NCBI GenBank assembly: GCA_951804985.1
Contig: OX638133.1
Coordinates: 31,521,963-31,585,962 of the forward strand
Source of the DNA: Dryomyza anilis
Taxonomy: Eukaryota > Arthropoda > Insecta > Diptera > Dryomyzidae
Direction of reading: 5' to 3'
DNA: 64,000 nucleotides
The notes under the pieces are model-generated. The model had not been told where the DNA came from, made no database searches, and saw only the letters and a list, made by a program, of their open reading frames with translations. Shown piece after piece: positions 10,501 to 21,070 of the stretch. Position 1 is the stretch's first letter, and every line of letters begins with the position of its first letter. A program made the translations under genes and the position numbers.

Positions 10501-12884
10501 ATTATGCTCGGGCTCAGACAAGGCAATTGTCGGGTAAATATTAAAATGGGGAATTGCCCGATCAGTACATGATCATGGCCTGAGGTCAATACATGATCAG
10601 GACACTGCGTTACAAGGACATTATGGGCCTCATCATATCCCGATCACCTCAAATAATGACATGATCACTTCATGACCATGCCCTACTAAAATTTCTACTA
10701 GGGATGATAGAATTTCTTTTTTGGTACACCATATGGGCATTTTCTGGGGTTCCGGGAGGGACAATCGTACGTTTAAAACTTAATATCTCGAAGCAAAATT
10801 AATGAAATTACATGATTTGTGCTAGCAGGTTTTAAATATGATTAAACATATGCAAAAAATTGAAGAATTATATTTGATAAAGGGTTTTTCAATAAGATCG
10901 CTACAAAAGTTTTTTTCAAGGGTTTTTCAACAGGGACGCTACAAAAGTAGAGCGATAGGGACAGCAAACAACGCCATATTTCTTGCCGCTCTTTTGACAT
11001 TTCTCTTCAGTAAGGTTTGCCATTTCATGATGGAAAGATATACGAGCCAACAACGAGTCGAAATTATTAAAGTTTACTACCGAAATTCGAATTCGTATAT
11101 CTTTCCATCATGAAATGGCAAACCTTACTGAATACTAAAAAGTGATGTAGAAATCGATAATATTTTGTAACTGAATGTCTTTCAAATTATTTAATTCATG
11201 TAGATGAAATCATAGAAGAATTTATATAGATGAATTCATATACTAAAATTCATCAAAATTATAAATAATATTAAAATCTGTTAGGTCTTTGAGTTTAAAT
11301 AAATATTATATCAACTTTTTTTATTGTACTTATTTTAAAAAAACGTTCTTTATTTACAGATACTTGGTATTCTGGTGGTAGTTTTCGCTGCACTTGGTTG
11401 GGATGCCATGCCACCGAAATATGCCATTGGCATCATTGTCCTGGGTGGCATCATACTATTGATTTCATTCTTTGGATGTTTTGGCGCCATTCGTGAATCA
11501 CCACGCATGCTGTGGACGGTAAGTAGTAGAAAATCATATAAAACCTTGTTAAATATATATTTTATAAATTACTAAATTTAAATTGTTGTTTGTTTACACC
11601 CAGAAAAAAATACTATATAAATAATAGTTTTTTACTATTAAAAATAGTCAATAGGATAAATAATTATTTTAATCGGAAAATACCATTAAATACTAGAAAA
11701 CACCATGACATTGCCATTGAGTGTATATGAAAAGATTTATTTTTTTGTATACTATTAAATCTATAATTGTCCTATTGACCAATTTTAATGGGATTTGAGG
11801 AATTTTTTTTCTGGGTGTTACGACCTAAAATAGAGTTATTGAAAATTATTGTTTTTGTGAGAATTATGAATTTATTTTGTTAAATCGGATTATAAAGAGC
11901 ATACATGGCGCTATATAACAATGCATAAAATTCATTTTTAATATTTTCTTCGATTAAAAAAAATATGGTATTTTTTTTAACAAATTTGAATTTACTTTGC
12001 TTATATCTCACAAAAAATTCTTTCACGCATAAAAACAAATTTTTGAATTTCCGTATCTAATATCGAAAAGAAAATGGAATTATCATTCTTTTCTTATATT
12101 GGAATTTTAAAAATGAAACAAAACCAAAATAATGTGAAATGGGTTATATCTCAAAAACTACTACAGCCAATTTGACATAACTTATTAAATTTTCAGAATC
12201 AGCAACACAAATGTATTCAATATTTGCTTCAATATTTACTGCACTAAAATGAAAAAAAATCGGAAAGAATTGAATGAAATGATTTGTGGGATCATTTTAA
12301 ACTAATATTTATTTTATTTTATTTTTTTAGTATGCCTTCACATTACTAGTGCTACTCGTACTGATCGTAGTGCTGATGTTCGTAGGCAGCGGTGATGTTT
12401 TCAAAAAATATGCGCTGCAAGGTGTTGAGGACTTCTGGCACAAGGAGCTCACCAATCCGGGTACGATGGACCAAATGCAACAGACGGTAAATCATATCAT
12501 TTTTGATGCCAGTAAAAATAGAAAATAATTTTGTTGTTTTACTTTATAAAGTACTCCTGCTGTGGACGCACTGGCGCCGTAGACTACGTAAATATTGGAC
12601 GCACTCCACCATCGAGCTGTTGCAAAGAAAACAACTGCATCAATCCGTTGAATCTGAATTTGGTCGGCTGCCTCAACAAGGTAGAGGAGGCTTTTGCGGA
12701 CGAAGCGATTACCACCAAGTACTACGAGTGGGGTCTGCTGGGAGTTGATGTAAGTGATTCGGATTTATAATACTATTTATTTATATAATTTTAATTTTTT
12801 TTTATTTTTTAGTTAATCATCATCATACTAGTTGTAATGTTGGCCATACACTATGGCAATCGAAAGCGTCGCTATAACTACTGA
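4593..12884 (+). CDS. Tsp42El: Tetraspanin, Tsp42El-like (5 exons, 214 aa)
   Basis: Exons: 4593-4652, 11360-11518, 12331-12486, 12552-12749, 12813-12884, all phase 0 with GT/AG borders. The product is a four-pass membrane protein that should organise partner proteins at the cell surface. TM1 is about residues 10-32, TM2 42-62 and TM3 70-92. The large extracellular loop is about 93-180 and TM4 183-204. Visible family marks: MGC start, GCFGAIRES after TM2, CCG at 128-130, and loop cysteines 148, 149, 154 and 165 (six in all). The tail is RKRRYNY. The start MGCATG.IKYSLF, the RESPRMLWT stretch and VEEAFADEA match what I recall of Drosophila Tsp42El. Introns are 6707, 812, 65 and 63 nt; the first is filled with transposons. 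Length is normal and no break is seen. The substrate or partner is not known from sequence. Confidence 0.88.
4653..6402. other. Tsp42El intron 1, proximal part
   Basis: AT-rich intron sequence with no coding exon. Around 5350-5620 there are short TTGGTTG/GCAACAA motifs resembling those near 46.6 kb, but no boundary could be drawn. Confidence 0.4.
6403..7628. mobile_element. Fold-back element P2 in Tsp42El intron 1
   Basis: The left end GAGCACTAGACTGACAATG pairs with the right end CATTGTCAGTCTAATGAGCACTC. Further matched inverted blocks are TCCGAATATGGGAAATGGA, AAGTAGGCGTTTTCGTACC, TCGGATAAAAAAT and AACATATTTT. Arms are about 450 bp. The middle is occupied by a rosa mariner fragment at 6879-7106. 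No transposase of its own. Confidence 0.65.
6879..7106 (+). mobile_element. rosa (DD41D) mariner derivative A
   Basis: It starts after TA with a worn TIR (GAATTTTTCAATAAGTGCGCTAC). A second TIR-like start (AGGGTTTTTCAACAGGGACGC) follows about 35 bp later, then the 5' UTR and the first 20 or so transposase codons. It stops in the GAATTCGTATATCTT turn of the hairpin and has no 3' TIR. Sits in the centre of fold-back P2. Confidence 0.7.
7629..9289. other. AT-rich part of Tsp42El intron 1
   Basis: Low-complexity A/T-rich DNA. Positions 7707-7718 carry an ATATATCGTCGTTG word similar to the TIR of the element at 27314-28082, possibly a decayed end. No exon seen. Confidence 0.4.
9290..9825. mobile_element. 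MITE, ACACYCAG-TIR family, interrupted copy
   Basis: The left end ACACTCAGAAAAAAATTC pairs with the right end ATTTTTCTCTCGGTGT. The interior matches the 223-bp copy at 11596-11818 in reverse orientation (CAATAGGACAATTATNGATT; TTGGCAATGTCATGGTATTTTCTAG). A SINE (9341-9652) splits it; without the SINE it would be about 225 bp. Non-coding. Confidence 0.75.
9341..9652 (-). mobile_element. tRNA-derived SINE, copy S2, nested in a MITE
   Basis: On the minus strand the tRNA-like head (A box, B box GGTTCAAGCC) starts at about 9652 and the (TTA)n tail ends at about 9341. Comparing with the uninterrupted MITE at 11596-11818 places the insertion at the GATTTAATA/AATAGTAT junction. Head reads TAGCCGCGATAGCTCAGTGG, one change from the other copies. 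Confidence 0.88.
9826..10267. other. AT-rich intron spacer
   Basis: Intron sequence of Tsp42El between two MITEs; no repeat boundary, exon or RNA gene seen. Confidence 0.4.
10268..10714. mobile_element. MITE-like element with ATGATC-rich interior
   Basis: The left end TTCTATCATTAGTAGAAATT pairs with the right end AATTTCTACTAGGGATGATAGAA (3-nt indel between the arms). The roughly 400-bp interior is richer in G/C than its surroundings. It repeats ATGATC, CGATCA and CATGATCA many times on both strands, giving many short palindromes. No open frame of note. Confidence 0.55.
10880..11133 (+). mobile_element. rosa mariner hairpin derivative B
   Basis: Follows TA at 10878-10879. It has the doubled 5' end (CAATAAGATCGCTAC..., then CAACAGGGACGCTAC...), then the 5' UTR and the transposase start. 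It then turns back with GAATTCGTATATCTTTCC..., an inverted copy of its own GGAAAGATATACGAG stretch through CAGTAAGGTTTGCC. The 3' TIR is missing. Sits 226 bp before Tsp42El exon 2. Confidence 0.78.
11596..11818. mobile_element. MITE, ACACCCAG-TIR family, intact 223-bp copy
   Basis: Terminal ACACCCAGAAAAAAAT and ATTTTTTTTCTGGGTGT are inverted repeats; the outermost bases are T/A-rich. Lies in Tsp42El intron 2. Serves as the empty-site reference for the SINE-interrupted copy at 9290-9825. Confidence 0.75.
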
Positions 12885-13806
12885 ATCACATAAATTTAAC
12901 TCAAGTTTAGCTCATTTTAAATCCCCAGTGAATTTTTTTTTTGTTATCTTAATTAAGTTGCATTGCTGTGTAATACAGCGTTCTTGTCACACGTACCTAA
13001 CTAAAAATAAAACTCGAATAAAATAAAAATAAGCCTCGCATGGTGTGATGACTTTTTTTATTCTTTTAATTACTTTTAATTTAAAATGATTTTTTCTATT
13101 TTATTTACGAATTGTGAAATATGCAGGAATGTTTAAACTTTCCAGAAAATATGTAAATTGATGCAATTTGTATTTTCTTGTTTCAGAAATATTTTTTTTA
13201 TTTGAAATAAATGTACTTCACTCAAATTCATTTTGTTCAAGTTATATGGAATGAATTCAAATCGATTTTTGGTGTTAAAATTTTAATTTCGATTGAATAC
13301 GAATTTTAGCCCGATAGTTTAAAATATTGGAAACTAAAAATGCTAAAAGTGCTAAAAATGTGCTTTACTGTTGTTCTTCAACTGTAGAATCATTATTTTA
13401 TATACAAACAGATTTAGAAATATTACATTGCATACTTTATATTGTCAAATGTGTCTAAAGCAGTGATGCAAACTCTTATTTTCATTTTCCCCGATATATT
13501 TAGCAAAATTCCCCAATTGACTATTCGCGTCGCTATCGAAAAACATTGGTTATGTGGAATTGGAATTTTACAGATTGAAGTTAACAGAGGAAAACAGTGC
13601 ACAAAACTGGATCTATCCGCGCATATTTTGCAGCCGAACTTATTGCAATCCAACGCATTATAAATTTTAATTATTTTTCTGTCCAAAAATGTCTGTTGAC
13701 AACATTTTCGTTTCAATTTCCACATAACCAATGTTTGAATTTATTTGACAAAAGTGGCAGCGAAACCATATATCAAATATATACTCTCCGGCCCCGGTAC
13801 AAAATA
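12885..13806. other. 3' flank of Tsp42El-like gene
   Basis: Holds the 3' UTR with AATAAA at 13006-13011 and 13017-13022, about 125 nt after the stop. Beyond it is AT-rich non-coding DNA up to the Tc1-like element. Open frames at 13440-13960 on both strands lack protein-like character. Confidence 0.5.
13006..13022 (+). promoter_or_regulatory. Poly(A) signals of Tsp42El-like gene
   Basis: Two AATAAA hexamers 122 and 133 nt after the stop codon, in a region that becomes T-rich downstream (GACTTTTTTTATTC). Confidence 0.55.
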
Positions 13807-14049
13807 CTACACCATTTCCATATTGAATTCAGAAAGGGCCAGATAAAATTCAGAAGTTGTTATATTGAATTGCAAATGGAATTCAGATTAGTCAAATTGA
13901 ATTCAGAAATAGACAATTTGATATCAGAATATTCAACTTTATTTCAGAAGGAGTCAAATTGAATTGAGAAACGGACAAATATAATTCAGAAAGAGTCATT
14001 TAAAATTCTGAAACAGGCATATGTAATTTAGAAAAAATAAAACACTTAG

Positions 14050-14990
14050 CTTACAGTCGGCAGGACCGTGAGAGGGTTGTGTCTGCCGCTAATGGTGGAG
14101 ACGATTGGGTTTCACTGGCGACATCACTTGGTGTTGTGACAAAACGGCCGGACATGGGTCAGTTTTGGCCGCATCGAGCAATTTCCCAGAGGCGGAAATC
14201 GTCCCAAAAAGCTGTCGGAGGAACAGCCCGACTGCAGTGTAACATTGCAACAGCTTACGAGTCGCAAACATCACTATGGCTAGATCTACAGTAGGCAATT
14301 ACCTAGAAGGCAGGTTGTACAAGTACAAGCAAAAACGTGCTACATTTGTAACGGAGCTGACCACTCTTATGCAAAATGGCAAGCATATCGTCTGGATAGA
14401 CGAAACTAATTTCAACCTTTTCTGTCGCTCTACGTGTGGTCGATCACGAGTTGGGCAATGAGCTGTTCAGCAGTTACCAGCATCCAGAGGTCCCAATGTA
14501 CATCTTATCGGAGCAATTAGTACATCAGGTCTTAAGACAATGGACCGCCAGCGAGGCTCTTTTAACAAAGAAACGTGCAGAAACTGGATTGACACACTAC
14601 TGCAGAAATGGCAAGACTAGGGCAATAATCTTAATGATTTGGTCATCGTGTGTGACAATGCTCCTTGTCAAACACATTTCAAAGCTGCTGTAAATGTCTT
14701 TTCAGATGGTATCGCCAAGGTTCTGCGCTTGAGCCCATATTCCCCATGCTTAATCCGATTGAGACGATCTGGTCTAAAATAAAAACGTATGTTAAGATGC
14801 ACATGGGCCTGCACATACAAGGACCTGGTTTAATGGAGCAACGGCTACAGTACGTCAAACGAATCATTGATGAATCAAAAACCGTTATAACAGGTGGGGA
14901 TTGTACCAGGGCAGTGCAACACAGCACAACGTTTCATTCCGATGCTGTTAGTCTACTGGACATGCCATGCCAGTGGGTACCTAAATAACA
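14050..14990 (+). pseudogene. Broken Tc1-like transposase
   Basis: Reading across frames gives a DDE transposase. The N-terminal part has GGDDWVSLATSLG. Then come WIDETNF with its Asp at 14399-14401, CDNAPC with Asp at 14654-14656, and NPIETIWSKIKTYV with Glu at 14761-14763. The catalytic triad is therefore D-D-E; about 35 residues separate the last two, allowing for one base lost in between. Several frameshifts and stops separate these blocks, so it cannot encode an enzyme. A working copy would cut and paste DNA bearing the matching TIRs at TA sites. Confidence 0.75.
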
Positions 14991-15045
14991 TATTGTATTT
15001 TTTTTAAATAATCCTACTTCTTAATAATAATTTAAATTTGATTAT

Positions 15046-16075
15046 TCTATCTATCTATATATATATATAAAACTCTTGTCTGTCGGTCTGTCTGTCTGTC
15101 TGTCTGTTTGTTCCAGCATCACGTCTAAACCGCTGAACCGATTTAACTGAAATTTTTCCACAGGATACTAAGGAGTCCGGAGGGTGTCATAGGCAATATA
15201 TGGGCGGGATTGGACAAAGGGGCGTGGTACCTCCCATACAACCTATACTTTCAAAACTACATAACTCAGCACATACACAATCTTAAAAATGAAACAAAAA
15301 CTAAAATTCACCACACTAAAACTCACCACACTAAAACTCACCACAATAAAACTCACCACGCTAAAACTCACCACACTAAAAATTTACCATACTAAAACTT
15401 ACCACACCAAAACTCACCACACTGAAACTCACCACACTAAAATTCACCACACTAAAACTCACCACACTAAAACACACCACACTAAAACTCTACACAATAA
15501 AGCTCACCACACTAAAACTCACCACACTAAAAATTCACCACACTAAAACTCACCACACTAAAACTCACCATACTAAAAACTCACCACACCGAAACTCACC
15601 ACATTAAAACTCACCACACTCAAACTCACTACAGTAAAAATTCACCACACTAAAACTCACCACACTAAAACTCACCACACCAAAACTCACCACACTAAAA
15701 CTCACCACACTAAAACTCACCACATTAAAACTAACTACACTAAAACTTCTACTGGGAAAAACTCTACGGGGAAGAATTCTACCGGGAAGAGTTCTACCGG
15801 GAAGAATTCTGTGGGGAAGAATTTTACGGCGAAGATTTCTACTGGGAAGAATTCTACGGCGAAATATTCTACTGTCTGAATTGTCTTTGAGAAAAGTTGT
15901 TTTGGCTGAGAATTATTATTTGGTTACTACATTTATAAAACCAATAAAAACTTCCACAGCGAAGCACGGGCCCGTGATAAAAAAAATAATAATAATGTTT
16001 TTTTATATTAATAAAATCGCTTTATATCTATGAATTCACAAAATATTGGCACGAGTCGTGCACGGGTCCAGCTAG
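15046..16075 (+). mobile_element. Helitron-like non-autonomous element H1
   Basis: The 5' end begins TCTATCTATCTATATA. The 3' end is the hairpin GCACGAGTCGTGC (16049-16061), 10 nt, then CTAG followed by T: the TC...hairpin...CTAG layout of Helitrons. After the 5' end come a GTCTGTCT run and a conserved block (CAGCATCACGTCTAAACCGC). A 15-bp satellite core (unit CTCACCACACTAAAA, about 15296-15735) and GAAGAATTCTAC repeats follow. No protein coded. Inserted in element T after its transposase. Confidence 0.75.
15296..15740 (+). repeat. 15-bp satellite core of H1
   Basis: About 29 imperfect tandem copies of CTCACCACACTAAAA. The unit length is a multiple of three, which leaves long but meaningless open frames (THHTKTHHTK-type). 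The same satellite forms the cores of H2, H3, H4 and H5. Confidence 0.9.
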
Positions 16076-16692
16076 TAGTAAATAAAACACACAATAAAAA
16101 TTGTTCTGAATTCCAAATGACTCTTTACGAATTTTATTTAGCCGTTTCTTCTTTCAATTCGACTCTTTCTGAAAACAAATTGACTGTTCTGAAATAAAAT
16201 TGTGTCTTTCTGAATTCTGAATTCTTTCAATTTGTCTATTCTGAAGTCCAAATGTCCATTTCTGATTACAGTTTGACTATTCTGATTCTTATTTGACCTT
16301 TTCTGAATTGTCGGTTTCTGAATTTAATTTGACTATTCTGAATTCCATTTGCCCTTATCGGAATTCAATTTTGCCTTCTCTGAATTCATTTTTACCATTT
16401 TAATTGCTATTTGACCATTTCTGATTTTAATTTGGTCCTTTCTGAATTTAATTTGACTATTCTGAATTCCAATTTTCTCTTTCTGAATTCAATTTGACTA
16501 TTCTGAATTTCATTTGACATTTTCTGAAATAATTTGACCTTTTCTGAACTTAAATTGAATATTCCAAATTCCATTTTCCCGTTTCTGAATTCAGTTTGAC
16601 TATTCGGAAATCCATATGACCGTTTCTGAATTCAATTTGACTATTCTGAATTTAATCTGACCGTTTCTGAATTCAATCTGTAAATGGTGTAG

Positions 16693-18210
16693 TATTATGT
16701 TAATATCGTCACGAATATAAACAAAAATATTGTTTTTTGTATTTTTTATATTGCAGTACTCGTAACGTTATCGCAAAATATACCGTTAACACAACACTGC
16801 AACAAACCGTTAAGTGCGCCAACAAACACCGCCACCGCCGACTGTCTGCCTTTTTTGGACTCCACCCAATTTTGCTTGATTGAGCGGACTGACAGAAACC
16901 AACATAAAGTGCCTTCAAAACAAACACAGTGTCAAGCGTGTTACCAATGGCAACAACATTGGCTCTAATGACAACACGCAACAATAATTACAACAACAAT
17001 GAGAAACAACTACAACAAATGAGCAGCCGACTACTTTCGTCAAAGTGACGTCATTAGACATTGCTTGGTTCAGTTTCATTCCGTTCACTTCGGTTCGGTT
17101 TGATTCGTTCGAGTTGTGTTGTGTGTCTTTTTATTGTTGAAATTTTTATATCTTCTGCTTTGGTCGCCTTTTGTGTGTTTCTTGGGTTGGAAAATTCAAA
17201 TAGTAAATAAAAATATTCGGATAAAATTTTAGTTGTTGTGCGAACGTTAAGCGCGAATGTTTTCGGCATTTTGTACGTTGAGAAAAACGCAAATAAATCA
17301 AGAGGTGAACAAATTGTGACAAAAGTGATTAAGAGCAATTCAAAAACAAAAAAATACGAATATTTTATGAAATTTGGCGCGACAAAGAATTCATAAATTA
17401 TGGAATTTTAAAATTATTTTAAATGTGACGAATTTTATTTTAGCAGGTGAAATAGAAAAATGAGCGAACAAAAATATATAAAAAGAATACACTTAAAACA
17501 CATAAAATGAAATAAATACATTTTTGAATTTTTTAATTAGTGGAATGTAAAATTCTGGACATTTTTGAATTTTTATGCTAAATATGAGGCAAAAAAATAA
17601 AATTTTTAAAAACATTCGAACATTTTTTAAATGCAGTTAATACCTTTTACTTTTTAGTCTATATAATTTGAAAATGTGTTTTTTGAAATAAATTTAATTT
17701 GGCAGTTTTTCTGTTAAAGGCTGATATTATGAGAAATAAATAAAGTGTACTAAACAAATGTTTGGTTTACTAAGATATGTTAATAACTCATAAACTAAAT
17801 ACAAATAAATAAAATTTGCAAAAACCTATTTAAGTTTTTTAAAATACAATTTTTAGAAATTAATAAAAAAAATATATTATATAAAAAACATAATAACAAA
17901 TATATAACAAATTAAATTTAAAAACGAATCTATTACTTTATTAAAACTGTTGAAACTCATATAAAAATTAATTTCGAAATTAAGAGTCCGACTCCGATTA
18001 AGAGTCCGCTGTGTTCAGTGTATAAGATGAAAGCCGAGAGATATCGGGATCGTTTCTAGACAAAGATCGTTTCTAGAAATGTGTTTTTGAAAATTATAAT
18101 CTGAATCTTGGTATTATGAAAATTTACAAATTTTAATAAAGAAATAGTAGCAATAAAAAATATATAAAAATAAAAAAAAATCGAATTAATTAAACTAGCT
18201 AATACGATTC
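16693..18210. other. Intergenic region with a G/C-richer island
   Basis: 16740-17340 is unlike its surroundings: mixed base composition, CpGs, (CAA)-type runs and no similarity to the repeats seen elsewhere in the window. 17340-18210 is plain AT-rich DNA. No coding exon found. Confidence 0.45.
16760..17340 (+). promoter_or_regulatory. Candidate distal promoter / 5' UTR exon region
   Basis: Contains a CRE-like TGACGTCA at 17046-17053 and an initiator-like TTCAGTTTC near 17069-17077. A CpG-bearing stretch (CCGTTCACTTCGGTTCGG) follows. A possible donor AAGAG|GTGAAC is near 17302. A matching acceptor-like GTTTAAGTTCAG ends at 24700, 27 nt before the lbm ATG. This is a guess from sequence appearance only. 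Confidence 0.22.
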
Positions 18211-18681
18211 TTGCCATGGACATTATATACATATATCAATTCTATATAACTCGCTGGTGCTGATTTCGACTGCATACTTAGTTTTTGAGAAAATTAAAAA
18301 CGCAATTTTAAGTCATTCTCACCCACTACTTAGGTTAAAAAAATATATAGTACTGTTGGAATTTTTTTTACAAAAACCTTAAACGCATTTTTTATTTTAA
18401 TTAGTAAGCCTAATTTTAATATACGAAGGAATGCTGCTATTCTATAAAAATGTTTAAGTTAATTAGATCTAATCTCGGAAAATTTGTGGCTTTTTTACTG
18501 CATTTTTTATATTTTTTTTATTTTAATTTTAGTTTAAGATTTAATGATATATAAGAAAATGATTTATAATTACCCAGAGCATAGTTCAAACGAACTATAA
18601 AAACTAATATCTTTTTTTTTAATTGATCTACTTTTTAAAGTATTTCCATGTGAACCTAATTTTGGTAATCATTTATATAAT

Positions 18682-19395
18682 ACTAACTGGACATGTGTAC
18701 AGCTTCGCCCATGCTATGTTTTTGTAAATGCAAAAGTATATCTTTTAAAGTGTGCATACATTTACGCCTCTTTTTCCCGCAATTTTTCAAGCCCACGTGC
18801 CACGCCTTTGGTCCAATCGCGCTCACATTCTACGTGAAGATTACAATGTTTAATATGATCCTTCGTTTCGATTTTTATAACTCTGTTTTTTTTATAACTC
18901 TGCTCGCTAAAGGGTAGGTAATTACAGCAATTTATATGTTTTGATTATATGGGAGGTGCCACGCCCCTTTGTACAATCCCGTCCACATTAAATGTGACGA
19001 TTGGAGTTTTTAATATGAACCTTTAATTCGATTTTTATAACTATACTCTTAATATATCAGTAGTTATAGCATTTTTAATGTTTTAGTTATTTGGTAGGTA
19101 CCACGCCCCTTAGTACAATCCTGCCCACATTTGGGAAAATCATAAACAACTACAATATACATCACTGGGCTAAATTTCATGACTGTGGCTACCTTAAGTA
19201 TACATATATTTGCAATTAAAGTTCAGGTTTGCCACGCCCATTTTCGTACCATAGGGTACGAATTTCAAAAAATCCCGGCTTTGTTCGCGCCTACATCAGG
19301 AGATGAACACCCTATCCAAAGTTCATATTCCTAGGTCTAAGGGTTTGGGCTGTGCGTTGATCAGTCAGTCAATCAGGACTTCTTTTATATATATC
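18682..19395 (-). mobile_element. Diverged Helitron-like element
   Basis: Starts CTAACTGGACATGTGTAC, a worn version of the CTAGCTGGACCCGTGCAC end of H5. It contains two GGAGGTGCCACGCCCCTTTGTACAATCC-like blocks, as in H1/H2, and ends near GTCAGTCAGTCAATCAGGACTTC before a TATATAT run. The terminal hairpin has decayed and the satellite core is missing, so it is either an older subfamily or a deletion form. Confidence 0.45.
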
Positions 19396-19511
19396 AATAT
19401 TTTCAATAAAAATACGAATGCCTGCAATCTGAAAATATCATTACTTCATATAAATAGTAGGTTTATTCTAATTGCATACTCAGTTTTTTTCCCATTACGT
19501 AGCGCTTTTTT

Positions 19512-20178
19512 ATAGCCTACACTAAGAGTGAAAGGGTATATTCAGTTTGGTACGCCGTTTGTAACACCCTGAAAAAAAAATCTCCGGTATGGAAAAGTAT
19601 ATATATTCTTGATCAGCATGACCTCCTGAGTCGATTTAGCGATGTCCGTCTGTCCTTCTGTCTGCCTGTTGAAATCACGATTACAGAAAAAGTTGAAGAG
19701 CTAGAGCAATGAAACTTTAGATTTAGATTACTTAAGCTGTCCGAACAAGAAAATTATCATGATCGGTCTATTGTGACCTGAGAACTGACCACTTATGTTC
19801 AAATACCTTACATAAAATTTACATCTGCAAATCAATTTTACTGTATAGGTAAACTTTTTTGGTCAAATATATATTGGCATTATGCTCAAATACATGAAAA
19901 TAATGTTTTCCTACGAAATGACTTGTGGTTCCCAAAACAAAATCGAAATTCGGTATATATGGGTATCAAATGAAAGAAAATTCTTCAGGGATGGAAAGTT
20001 TGTAGTTATTTTCAGGATTCGTATACCCTGGTGACCCATATACCACTTTGAATGGTTACCACACATATGTGTAGGGTATTTATAGTCGGCTTAGACCGAC
20101 TATAATTTTGAAAATCCTAACTATCATAATAACACCTACTTTAAAATTTCCCATGTGATCTAACTTTCCCAACTGTTT
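19512..20178 (+). mobile_element. DINE-1/INE-1-like element D5 (diverged)
   Basis: Contains AAAAGTATATATATTCTTGATCAGCATGACC...GTCGATTTAGCGATGTCCGTCTGTC, the signature block of the INE-1 family as I remember it. It ends with GTGTAGGGTATTTATAGTCGG...CCGACTATAA and TTTCCCAACTG. It is clearly diverged from D1-D4 in the interior. Nested in the U composite. Confidence 0.7.
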
Positions 20179-20810
20179 TTTTTTTAATTGGGTAAAAATG
20201 GTTATTTTTCAGTAATTTGTATGAACTTTTATAAATTTTAACAGTTTTCAATGGAAACTGTATTGATATGGCATAGTTTAAAAATTATAACCGTTAATAA
20301 AAAGTTAGTACTTTTGATCGTCAGTTTAAACTAGACTCTGCATAGCCAATAGATCCGAAATGCTAAAAAAATCATCCAAAAATAATCTAAACAAATATAA
20401 AGTGTTCGCATTTAGATTCAAATATCTTAAATCAATCTGAATATTAGTATTTTTTTAATATAGTGTAAACTCTTGACGGTTGAAAGAAAAATTGCGTTTA
20501 CAGTTTTTTAGAAAACTAGTAAGGAAACTATGTAAGGGAATGTATTTTTTTTTTTCTAAAAAATGGCCGAAAAGGCCATTTTTTTAAAAACGTTACGTAA
20601 TACGAAAAAAACTGAGTATGCATTGTAAATCAACACCCACGATTATATGGTATTGATGTATGGGATGCCCATGGAAAAAAATGTGTATCGTTTTGTTTGG
20701 TAGTGTTATTAATATGAACCACTACACCAAATCGTCCAGGGCTTAGAACTTACCCTCTACGACAACAATAAAATGTGGGTAACTGATAAAGGATATCAAG
20801 ATACGCATAC

Positions 20811-21070
20811 GCAACATTTTATTTTTTATTTTTTCCGACCACTATTTCCAGTAGTTCAAAGTAAGAAAAAATGGACCAAAAATCCCTTTGTATTGCTGTT
20901 CATTTTAAAATATCTGTTGGACAATAAAAACATCGTTGAGGACTCGTTTTAAAGTCAAAAAAAATAAACGTTTTGAAAATTGAAGTCGTAATTTTTAAAC
21001 TTAAACATGTGGTGAATGGTTATTATATTTGCACTTTAAATGTTATGTTCTCAAAAAGGATCCTTTAATA
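20811..21070 (+). mobile_element. Half copy of fold-back P1
   Basis: Matches the outer left arm of P1 in order: TTTTTTCCGACCACTATTTCCAG, TGGACCAAAAATCCC, GAGGACTCGTTTTAAAG, TGTTATGTTCTCAAAAAGGATCC. No opposite arm is found next to it, so it is a truncated copy. Confidence 0.5.

Larger units (their letters stand above)
13807..16692 (+). mobile_element. Tc1/mariner-superfamily element T with subterminal repeat arrays
   Basis: Left end TA-CTACACCATTT (TA at 13805-13806) and right end AAATGGTGTAG-TA (TA at 16693-16694) are inverted and bounded by TA, the Tc1/mariner target. Inside each end is an array of roughly 20-30-bp units built on TTGAATTCAGAAA. There are about ten units at 13825-14035, and about twenty in inverted orientation at 16105-16680. 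A broken transposase lies at 14050-14990. A Helitron-like element is inserted at 15046-16075. Without it the element is about 1.85 kb. Confidence 0.8.
18211..20690. mobile_element. U-family composite element, copy 1
   Basis: The left part (18211-18680) and right part (20180-20690) have inverted ends: CCATGGACATTATATACAT against ATGTATGGGATGCCCATGG, and GCATACTTAG against CTGAGTATGC. Shared blocks recur in other copies: CACCCACTACTTAG and AATTGATCTACTTTTTAAA at 49.4-49.6 kb, and AAACGCAATTTTTCTTTCAA at 44.0 kb. A Helitron-like piece and a DINE-1-like element are nested inside. No coding sequence; superfamily unknown and boundaries approximate. Confidence 0.5.

Noticed and set aside
12503..12748. 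81-codon plus-strand frame at Tsp42El exon 4
   Set aside because: Out of frame with the tetraspanin exon 12552-12749 that carries the CCG loop.
13440..13962. Overlapping frames on both strands after Tsp42El
   Set aside because: No conserved motif; the last part runs into the subterminal repeats of the Tc1-like element.
15210..15546. Open frames rich in THHTK / LTTLK residues
   Set aside because: Translation of the 15-bp Helitron satellite, as are those at 38270-38749 and 41567-41954.
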